Assembly (NCBI GenBank): GCA_039184055.1
Contig: JBCDBH010000009.1
Span: forward strand, 1 to 38,257
From: JBCDBH01 sp039184055
GTDB taxonomy: Bacteria > Acidobacteriota > Thermoanaerobaculia > Multivoradales > J023
Reading direction: 5' to 3'
DNA length: 38,257 nt
Under the pieces are notes generated by a model. That model had not been told where the DNA came from. It searched no databases and worked only from the letters and a program-made list of their open reading frames with translations. This document shows positions 14,654 to 22,800 of this stretch, piece by piece (positions within the stretch are counted from its first letter, which is position 1; each line of letters starts with the position of its first letter). The position numbers and the translations under genes are program-made.

Positions 14654-17473
14654 TCAGTAGGGAATGACCCACGCCACGTCGGTGATCACCCACTGGACCT
14701 CGATGTCGTTGAGGTAGTGCGGGTGCTGTTTGCGTAGCTGGAGACGGTTGGTGAGCTGGTGGAACCTCGGAATCGCCTTGGTTTGGGTGTAAGGCCAGTT
14801 GGCGAGGGACGTATGGTTGCGGTCGTAGCCCAGGAAGGACTGGCCCGTGTAGCGCCAGGCGCTGTCCAGGTTGGACGCCGTGAGACGCAGCTGCACACCG
14901 CTGTGGTACTGGCTCGCCCAGGCATTCTGCACCGTCATCACCATACCGACAGGCTGGTTGTGAGCCGCCGACGGCCAGGCGACGTCGAAGTTCACTTTGA
15001 GGGTGGAATGACCGGGACCGTCGGGAATGATCTCGCCGTTACAGGTGAAGGAATCGCCACCGGTGACGGTGCACTGGCCCCAGCTGCTTTCGTTGGTGCC
15101 GGTGTCGCCGAGAAAGGTAATGCCCTGCGCCGGCACCAGGTAGTAGCCGAGAGTGACCGGCGTGGTAGCGGTCTGGCTCCAATCGCCCGCGGTGACGGTG
15201 AGGCTGGCGGTGAAATAGCCGTTCGATCCGTAGGTATGGGTGTACGCGGCCTCGCCTTCGCAATTGCCGAGGTGGACGATCGGGCTGTCGTCACCCGGAT
15301 CGAGCCGACAGGTCACCGCCCGATTGCCCGGTACGTCGACCTCCCAACTCAAATTGACCGGCAACGGCGCGCCACCCGAGTCGGGATTGGCTTCGAGCTC
15401 GACCGTGGCTTCGGCAACGTGAAAGTCGCCACCTCCCACCGCCATCGGCAGACCCATCGCGCCAAAGAGACGGTCGTACACCAGCGCGGTCATGGCGTAT
15501 TCACCGGCCTCGCTCGGCGTCCACGCGAAACTGGCCTCGCCATTGCCGTCGATCGAGCTGGACTCGACATCCACCCGCGTACCGTCGTCGGCCACCGCCC
15601 AGAGATCGACGTCACGGCCTTGGTACACCGCCTTTTCGAGCAGACCGAACGGCGCGAGATCGAGATCGAATTTCGTCGAGGCACCGAGCGGAATGGCGTT
15701 CTCTTCATTGTCGAGCGTGCCACCCGGAGTGCTGCCGATCGAGCCACCGTAGTGGTAGATCGTCAGGTCGACGCTCGGCGGGTTGTTCGGGCTCCTGAAG
15801 ATCACCTCGATGGTGTCCGACCACTCGAGACCGACATCGAGCGCGATGTCGAGCCCGGCGTCGACGTTCCAGGTGGGGTTGCGGTAGTGCTCGTTGGGTA
15901 GCGGATCCGAGTAGATCAGCGTCGCCGCCGGCAGCTCGAGCGAGCCTTCGATCCCGAACGTACCGGTGACCACGTTGAGCGACGCCAGGTCGACCGCGAA
16001 GAGATCGATCCCCAACCCGATCGTGCCCGAGACATATGGCTCGAGCTTGGCATCGAAGCTGATCTCGAAACCGTCGTCCTCCATGTCGAGCCCGTCGACC
16101 TCGGGCTCACCGCTGTGATGCTCCTTGACCCGCTCCCAGCCGGTGACGCGATCGTAGATCCAGCCGTAATTGCCCTCGGCGTCGTAGCTGAGCGTGAAGG
16201 TAGAAACGGTGAGCTCGCCGGCGTTGGCGATCAGCTCACCGGTGACCCCGACTTCCGTCGCCAGCTCGGGCGTGAAGCGAAACGGCGCCGCGGGCGGTAG
16301 CTCACCGAGAGGAATCGTGGCGAGCTCACGCGAACAGGTGAACTCCACCCCACCCGAAGCGTCGAAGGTAATGCTCGGACCGATCAGCGCGACATTGGTA
16401 GCGGTGCCGTAGAGAATCTCGAACCGCTCGACCCCACTCCAGTCCACGTCGAGCACCACCTTGGGGGTGATGCTGAACAGCTCGCCCTCGATCGTGAACG
16501 GCACGATGTCGACGCTCGCCTCGCTATTGTCCAGCTCACACTCCCACTCGTTCTCGTTGCGCAGCGCGACGTCGAGCGTCCGTCCCGGTCGTTTCCGACT
16601 CTCGGTCAGAGGGCCCGCCGAACCTTCGACCGAAATCGAATAGGTCTCGAACACCTCCTCGATCGCCACCGGCTCGATCTCGATCAACACATCGCCACCC
16701 GGCTCCTGCCCGGCGTTCACCACCCGAGCGAGCAAACCCGGACGTCCAGCAACGATGTCACGCGCAAAAACCAGCGAACCATAGTCGATCCCCGTACTCA
16801 CCACCGCGGCATCGAGCGCCACCCAGCCAGCCGGAAGATCCGTGCGATCCCACTTGATCCACGCACCCGGAATCGCAATCGCACTGCTCACCGGCTGCGC
16901 GATCACCACCTCCGTCGAGGCCACCAAATCGCGATAACGCGCCGTCACGGCGGTACTACCCGTCGCCACCGACGCCGTCACCGACATATCGCCACCACTC
17001 AGCGGGGAGAGAATCACCGTCCCCGGCTCCTCCACTTCCCAGGAAATCGAAGCCGGCCCCGCCGCGTCATACACCCGCGCGCCCAGCGCCCGTTCCGTGC
17101 CGTGCCCAGCGAGCAGCGTCGACTCGTACTCCAGCTCCAGCGCGTGAGAAATCACCACCGTCGCCTCGAGCGAACCGCCCTCGAAACTCGCCGTCACCGT
17201 CGCCAGCCCGACATCCGCCTGACCGATCAGCGCCGCCTGACCCCCGCTTCCCGCTTCCAACAGCGCGAAACTCGGATCATCGATCGACCAACTAATCGGC
17301 CCACTCACCCCACTCACCTCCAACCAACCCAACGCCCCCGCGCTCTCCAGATAGAGCACCTCCGGCTCCATCCGTGGCTCAGGCTCCGCCTCGACCCGCG
17401 GCCCAGCCGCCCAAGCCAGCGCGGCGTGAAGAAACAAAGCAAGACAAAGAACAAGGACTCTCGAAAATCGCAT
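14654..17473 (-). CDS. Large secreted protein with Ig-like and PKD-like domains
   Basis: 939 residues. The signal peptide is about residues 1-22 (RVLVLCLALFLHAALAWA). It is followed by Ig-like beta domains (BIG2-like style: SWSIDDPSFALLEAGSG, ISWEVEEPGTVIL), a long mid-region of beta-rich sequence with alternating polar residues (about 250-600), and a PKD-like domain at about 684-776 (LDPGDDSPI...YTHTYGSNGYFTASLTVTAG). The last 160 residues are unassigned. No C-terminal sorting signal is visible, so it is probably secreted or surface-associated by other means. AGGAGG five bases before the ATG at 17471-17473 fixes the start. Binding or adhesion is a guess from the domain types. Confidence 0.85.
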   Translation of the reverse strand: MRFSRVLVLCLALFLHAALAWAAGPRVEAEPEPRMEPEVLYLESAGALGWLEVSGVSGPISWSIDDPSFALLEAGSGGQAALIGQADVGLATVTASFEGGSLEATVVISHALELEYESTLLAGHGTERALGARVYDAAGPASISWEVEEPGTVILSPLSGGDMSVTASVATGSTAVTARYRDLVASTEVVIAQPVSSAIAIPGAWIKWDRTDLPAGWVALDAAVVSTGIDYGSLVFARDIVAGRPGLLARVVNAGQEPGGDVLIEIEPVAIEEVFETYSISVEGSAGPLTESRKRPGRTLDVALRNENEWECELDNSEASVDIVPFTIEGELFSITPKVVLDVDWSGVERFEILYGTATNVALIGPSITFDASGGVEFTCSRELATIPLGELPPAAPFRFTPELATEVGVTGELIANAGELTVSTFTLSYDAEGNYGWIYDRVTGWERVKEHHSGEPEVDGLDMEDDGFEISFDAKLEPYVSGTIGLGIDLFAVDLASLNVVTGTFGIEGSLELPAATLIYSDPLPNEHYRNPTWNVDAGLDIALDVGLEWSDTIEVIFRSPNNPPSVDLTIYHYGGSIGSTPGGTLDNEENAIPLGASTKFDLDLAPFGLLEKAVYQGRDVDLWAVADDGTRVDVESSSIDGNGEASFAWTPSEAGEYAMTALVYDRLFGAMGLPMAVGGGDFHVAEATVELEANPDSGGAPLPVNLSWEVDVPGNRAVTCRLDPGDDSPIVHLGNCEGEAAYTHTYGSNGYFTASLTVTAGDWSQTATTPVTLGYYLVPAQGITFLGDTGTNESSWGQCTVTGGDSFTCNGEIIPDGPGHSTLKVNFDVAWPSAAHNQPVGMVMTVQNAWASQYHSGVQLRLTASNLDSAWRYTGQSFLGYDRNHTSLANWPYTQTKAIPRFHQLTNRLQLRKQHPHYLNDIEVQWVITDVAWVIPY

Positions 17474-17688
17474 GATGGCCTCCTGTGAAAGAAGCCGACG
17501 CGTGCTCGAGCTAGGGGTAGCTCGGGTTGAAACACCGGGTTAGTGGCCCACAGATCGGGCCGCACACGCGCCGGCATCCGTCTCGCGCATGGAGGCGTGA
17601 AAAGCGATCAACGATTTTTCGACTTGTGTAGTCAGACGAGGCGGACCACGGTCAAACCAAAGTGTTTGCGCGGTTATGATGATGCCCG

Positions 17689-19800
17689 ATGGACTATGAA
17701 TATGACCTGTTTCTGAGCCACGCCAGCGAGGACAAAGCCGAGCTCGTCGAGCCTCTAGTTCGAGCCTTGGAGGCGCGAGGCCTCACGGTCTGGTACGACC
17801 GCCACCAAATCACGCTGGGTGATGACTTCCGTCGCAAGATGGACGATGGCCTTGCCGGCTCACGCTTCGGAGTCGTGGTGCTCAGCCCGAGCTTTCAGAA
17901 GTACTGGACGGAAACCGAGCTCAGTGCACTGATGAACCTCGAGCGGGTCTTCGGTTCGAAACGAATCCTGTCCATCGTCCACAGGCTGAGCCCCGAGCAG
18001 GTCGCATCGACCTGGCCGACCCTCGGCGGGCGAGCCAAAGCCAGTTCATCGGATGGGGTGGACAGCCTCGCCGACCAGATTCGCACAACCATCCAGGCTC
18101 TTCCACAACCAAAGACTGGCGCGCCGAGCCGCCTGTACGGCGACGTTCCGTACCGATCCCATCATTTCGTCGGCCGCACGCTCGAGCTGACCGAGCTTGA
18201 GGCCATGGTGACCAGCACCGAGGCGGGAACAACGGTCTCAGCCACTATCGAAGGTCTCGCCGGGATCGGCAAAACCGAGCTCGCGGCCCAGCTCGTGCAC
18301 CGACTGAGCACGACCGATTCCTTTCCAGGAGGCATCTTCTGGCTCCCCTCTGAGGAGCCCAATCTCACGTCGATCTGGGGCGGCGTCGTTGCCGACAAGA
18401 TCGGCTCGCCTGCGGGTCCCGTCGACCAGCGCGCGCACCAAGCGATACACGCCATCGAGCAACGCGGCATCCCAACGCTCATCGTGCTCGACAACGTCGA
18501 GGGCTGGGCACGTGACAAACGGCCCCAGCCACTTCCCGCCGGCCATCATATTCGGCTGCTGATCACCACCCGCCGGCACAACCTTGGCGGAGGTCGCTTC
18601 ACCCACCTCGAGCTCGGGTTTCTGGCTGCGGACAAAGCGCGAGAACTCCTCGTCGATCTCGCCGGTACACGGATCACGGAGGCTGCGGGTTGCAACGAGC
18701 TACTCGACTACCTCGATGGTCATGCACTCGCGATCGAGCTCGCGGGCGCCTACCTAGGCGAATACCCGAACCAGACACCGGCTTCCTACCTCGAGGGCCT
18801 CAGGGAAGGCAGCACACCTGATGACAAAGACCTCCGAGGCGAGGTCGTGCGCTACGAGAAGACGGTCGATGAAGCCCTCGACATGACCTGGCAACGTCTC
18901 GATGACGAGCTGTGCGACGCCTGGTGCCTCGCGGCGTGTTTTGCACCAGAAGCCGTGCGACCGGAGCTGTCCGAGGCCGCCGGGCTCACTCCTCAGTTGC
19001 CCAGGTTGCGTCGACTCCATCTAATCGAATTGGCGGACGACGGAGCCTGGCGCATGCATCGGCTGGTGCGCGCCTTCGCGAGACGTGCGGAAGCCGACCG
19101 GCTCGCAGCTGCCCAACGACTGTTTCTCCGTGGCTGTGCAGCGCTGATCGAGGGGGACGACTATGCACTCTGGCATCAGATCTATCTTCCGAATCGCGTA
19201 CATCTCGACCTGGCCGTATCGATCTTCGATCCTGGCGAGGATGGCTACGGCAACTTTCTCAGTAATATCGCCATTGCGCTGCGAAGGATCGGAGAGCTTG
19301 ACTATGCGCGTCGACTGCATGAACAGGCGCTGGAATCAGATCTTCATCAGTTTGGGGATGACCATCCGAACGTCGCGACCCGCCGATCCAATTTGGCCTT
19401 GGTGATGCAGGATCTGGGGGATCTGCCTGGAGCGAAGGAACTACTCGAAAAAGCACTGGAATCGGACTTTCGACAGTTTGGAGAAAACCATCCGAAAGTC
19501 GCGATCCGTCGATCCAACTTGGCAACGGTGCTGAAGGGTCTGGGGGATCTGACAGGCGCAAAGGAGCTACTCAAAAAGGCACTGGAATCGGGCCTACGAC
19601 AGTTTGGAGACGACCATCCGAACGTCGCGATTCGCCGATCGAATCTGGCGATGGTACTGGAGCAGCTGGGGGACTTCGTGGAGGCTCGTGAGCTTGCAAG
19701 CCTGGCATACGAACGGGGTCGCCGGGCTCTAGGTGACGATCACCCTCACGTGGCGATCTACCGGAATAACCTCGCGGATCTTGACAATCTAGGTGATTGA
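17689..19800 (+). CDS. TIR - NB-ARC (STAND ATPase) - TPR protein
   Basis: 703 residues. The TIR domain is residues 2-136 (YDLFLSHASEDKAEL, VWYDRHQITLGDDF, VVVLSPSFQKYWTETEL); Glu77 after Trp73 fits the catalytic glutamate of NAD-cleaving TIRs. The NB-ARC/STAND ATPase is about 160-450, with Walker A GLAGIGKT (189-196), Walker B TLIVLDNVEG (Asp268), the sensor-like LLITTR, and GHALAIELAGAYL in the place of the GLPLA helix. The C-terminal TPRs are kinesin-light-chain type with 42-residue periodicity. Family knowledge: such bacterial NLR-like proteins sense invaders by the C-terminal repeats and activate the TIR effector. No partner defence genes adjoin it. TATGAT at 17675-17680 is a possible -10 box, which would give a nearly leaderless mRNA; no clear -35 was found. 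Anti-phage function is inferred. Confidence 0.9.
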   Translation: MDYEYDLFLSHASEDKAELVEPLVRALEARGLTVWYDRHQITLGDDFRRKMDDGLAGSRFGVVVLSPSFQKYWTETELSALMNLERVFGSKRILSIVHRLSPEQVASTWPTLGGRAKASSSDGVDSLADQIRTTIQALPQPKTGAPSRLYGDVPYRSHHFVGRTLELTELEAMVTSTEAGTTVSATIEGLAGIGKTELAAQLVHRLSTTDSFPGGIFWLPSEEPNLTSIWGGVVADKIGSPAGPVDQRAHQAIHAIEQRGIPTLIVLDNVEGWARDKRPQPLPAGHHIRLLITTRRHNLGGGRFTHLELGFLAADKARELLVDLAGTRITEAAGCNELLDYLDGHALAIELAGAYLGEYPNQTPASYLEGLREGSTPDDKDLRGEVVRYEKTVDEALDMTWQRLDDELCDAWCLAACFAPEAVRPELSEAAGLTPQLPRLRRLHLIELADDGAWRMHRLVRAFARRAEADRLAAAQRLFLRGCAALIEGDDYALWHQIYLPNRVHLDLAVSIFDPGEDGYGNFLSNIAIALRRIGELDYARRLHEQALESDLHQFGDDHPNVATRRSNLALVMQDLGDLPGAKELLEKALESDFRQFGENHPKVAIRRSNLATVLKGLGDLTGAKELLKKALESGLRQFGDDHPNVAIRRSNLAMVLEQLGDFVEARELASLAYERGRRALGDDHPHVAIYRNNLADLDNLGD
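19321..19698 (+). repeat. Three 126-bp in-frame TPR repeats
   Basis: CTGGAATC recurs at 19330, 19456 and 19582, exactly 126 bases apart. The intervening codons (QFG-D/E-DHPNVA-RRSNLA-V-LGDL-AKELL) are highly alike at DNA level. A fourth, more diverged unit continues to the stop at 19800. The near identity suggests recent expansion of the sensor repeats. Confidence 0.8.
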
Positions 19801-19842
19801 TCGATCCGTGCGATGAAGAACCAATCCGTGGAGGTGAGATGA

Positions 19843-19871
19843 ATCACGCGCCGGCAAGACCGGCGCGTGAT
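19843..19871. terminator. First of two tandem hairpins between convergent genes
   Basis: A perfect 12-bp stem, ATCACGCGCCGG (19843-19854) with CCGGCGCGTGAT (19860-19871), around a CAAGA loop. It has no long T-tract on either strand. Being between convergent genes it may back up termination for both, most plausibly for the minus-strand gene ending at 19900. Confidence 0.5.
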
Positions 19872-19898
19872 GAGCGATCAAAGATCGCTCCGCTTTTT
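19872..19898 (+). terminator. Rho-independent terminator of the TIR-NB-ARC gene
   Basis: A perfect 8-bp stem, GAGCGATC (19872-19879) with GATCGCTC (19883-19890), an AAA loop, then CGCTTTTT. It ends two bases before the stop codon of the convergent gene. Confidence 0.75.
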
Positions 19899-19899
19899 C

Positions 19900-22800
19900 T
19901 CAGTCCCCCACAGCCCAAGCAACGGCAGCATCGAACAACGCCCACCCGTCACCAGTAAACGACGCCGCACTCTCGTCAAAAAACGGCACGCCCACCCGAC
20001 GCGCGGGCGCGGTGAGCCCGAGAAGCTGCGCCCCGGTGTCGAAGCCAAAGACGGTGGCTTTGCTGGGATCGCCACTGAGGGTCGCGGCGATCTCAGATCC
20101 CGCGACGGGCGCGCCCCAGCGTAGTGAGGTCGTCCCCGGTACGAAGGAGACGGCACCGCTCAACCCAGCGGCGAGTGGATGGCTCGGATCGCTGATGGTG
20201 ATGGACACTTGGTTGGCGATGACGTTGTACCCGGTGCCGCGTCCCGCGGGGGTCATACCCATGTCGTCGTAGAGCCAGGCTTCCCAGGTGAGTACGGGGA
20301 CGGGGACGTCGCGGAATTTGGTGTTGACTTGGTTGGAGTTGACGGTGCTGCTGATCGCCACGAGGGCTTTGCCGGTGGCGTCGGCGGTGGTGGAAGCGGC
20401 GGCCTGGATGACGTCGACGACGTAGCCGAGGCTTTCGAGTCGAGTCTGGACGGCGGTGTCGGCGGGTCCGGGTGGGACGGCGCCGGTGATGAGGAGGACG
20501 GTGGGGGCGCCGGCGGGTTGGACGGAGATGAGGAGGGAGCGACTGGTGGTGAGGCCGCCTTCGTCGGTGACGGTGAGGGTGACGATGTGGTCGCCTTCGG
20601 GGAAGACGTGGCTGGTGGTGACGCCATTGGCGGTGGCGCCGTCGCCGAAGTCCCAGTGGTAGTCGAGGATGGGAAAGGCGTCGCCGAAGGAGCCGTAGGC
20701 GTGGAAGTCGGCGCTGAGGGGCGCGATGCCTTGGGTGGCGGTGGCGCTGATCCGCGCGACGGGGGCGCGAGTGCAGTTCGTCATCCAGCAGAGGGTGGCG
20801 TCGAAGAGGGCCCAGCCGTCGGGGGTGAGGTAGGCGGGGCCGAGGTCGTTGAGGAAGAAGGCGGCGCGTTTGCCGGGGGCGGTGAGGCCGCCGTCGAGCT
20901 GGGCGTCGGCTTCGAAGACGAAGAGGGTGGCGCGTTCCGCATTGTTATCGACGGTGGCGACGATTTCGGCGCCGCTCGCCGGGCGGCCCCAGGTGATGCG
21001 ATCGGGGGTGTCGAGCACGGTGACGGCGTCGCTGAGCCCGAGCGCGAGGGGATGCAGCGGATCGGCGATACGCACGGTGGTCTGGGCGAGCTCGGAGCCG
21101 TAGTCGATCTGCGCGGCGACGCCGGTCATCTCCATGTCGTCGAGCAGGTAGGGCTCCCAGGTGAGCACGGGCACCCAGGTGTCGCGGAATTTCGTGTTGA
21201 CCTGGTTGGAGGTGACCGAAGAGCTGATCACCACCACGTCGTGCAGCTCGGCTTCACTGCCCTGGACGAGATTGTCGCTACGTACGGTGACCTGGTAGCC
21301 GTCGGCGAGCATGCGGTCGAGCGCGGCCTGATCGCCGGCACCTAAGGCGAGCTCGTCGGCGACCACGAAGAGAGCGTGACGCACGGGCGCGGTGACGGTG
21401 ACGGTGGTCGAGAGGGAGCTGGTGGCGCCTTCGCTGTCGCCGACGGTGAGCACGACGGTGTAGACGCCGGGCTCGGTGTAGACGTGGTCGACGAAGTTGA
21501 CCGCGGCGGTGCCGCCGTCGCCGAAATCCCAATGGTAGGTGCTGATCTGGCCGTCTTCCGGGTCGTAGGAGTAGCCGTCGTAGAAGGTGATGCGGACGGG
21601 GGCTTCACCGCCCTGGGGTGAGACACCGATGAAGCTCATGACCGGTGGATCGTTGACCGGCGCGACGTCGACGCCGACGTTAGCGTACGCCTCTCCCCCG
21701 TCGGTGACGACACGATACGAGAAGGTGTCGAGACCGAAGACGTCCGGGCTCGGGGTGTAGCGCACCGCGAAGGACGGCAGGACTTCGACGCTGCCCTGGA
21801 AGGGTGGGTTTTGGATCTCGACGCTGAGCACGGTGCCTTCGATCGAGTCGTTGGCGAGCACGTCGAGATCGATGGCGATGTCTTCATCGGTGGCGAAGAG
21901 ATCGTCATTGGCGACGGGTGGCGCGACGATTTCGGTGACGGTCACGGTGACGGTGGCTTGGGCGCGACCGTCTTCACCGTCGTCGATGACGTAGGTGAAG
22001 GTGTCGGTGCCGGAGAAGCCTGGAGCCGGCGTGTAGGTGAGGGTGTCGTCGACCTCGATGATGACCACGCCGTGTGCAGGCTGGGTGACGCCGACGAGGT
22101 TGAGGCTATTGCCTTCGGGATCGACGTCGTTGGCGAGCACGTCGACATTGACGGCGAGGTCCTCGTCGGTGGTGGCGAGATCGTCGATAGCCGTGGGGAT
22201 CGCATGATCGAGGAAGACGACTTCCGCGCTGACGCCGGTGGCGGCGTAGGGATCGAGGATGACCTGGATGCGATCCCCCATACCGGCGACGACGTAGCCC
22301 GAGCCGGTACCGGGATCATCGACGAAGGTGGTGAGGTCGATCGCGAAGATGCCGCTGTCGATCGCGGCTTCGGTGGCCGTGACGTCGACTTCGAAGGGCG
22401 CGTTCACATTGCGTAGGCGCAACATGACCGTGTCGAGCGTCGCCGGATCGGTGTCGTAGAACGGCGCATAAGCGCGGACGCGGAGATCGGCGCCGAGGGC
22501 GAGCGCTTTCACCGGCTGGTCGACCGGATCGACGACGCCGATCTCGCCGACGCTCACCGTCAAGCTGATGTTGGGTCCAGGGCCGTCGACGATCACCGTG
22601 TCACCAACGAACTGTCCCGAGGTGGCGAGAACCGTCTCGAAGATGGCGCTGTCGATCGCGGTTTCGTCGAGGGAGAAGAAGTCGAAACCGATCTGACCGA
22701 AGGCGCTGTCGACATTGGCCGGATCTTGGTTGTCGGAGGTCGAGTAGGCACGCAGGATGACCTCGCCGTCGAGCGGCAGACGCTGGGTGGGACGACCGAG

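Noticed and set aside
14759..15901. 380-codon plus-strand frame
   Set aside because: Antisense to the 939-residue secreted protein, with low-complexity Val/Asp/Arg composition typical of shadow frames.
17651..17680. Full sigma-70 promoter before the TIR gene
   Set aside because: TATGAT is present at 17675, but no acceptable -35 hexamer lies 15-19 bases upstream.
20179..21345. 388-codon Gly/Asp/Val-rich plus frame
   Set aside because: Complement of the PKD/module coding region; composition mirrors the opposite strand and no start signal is present.
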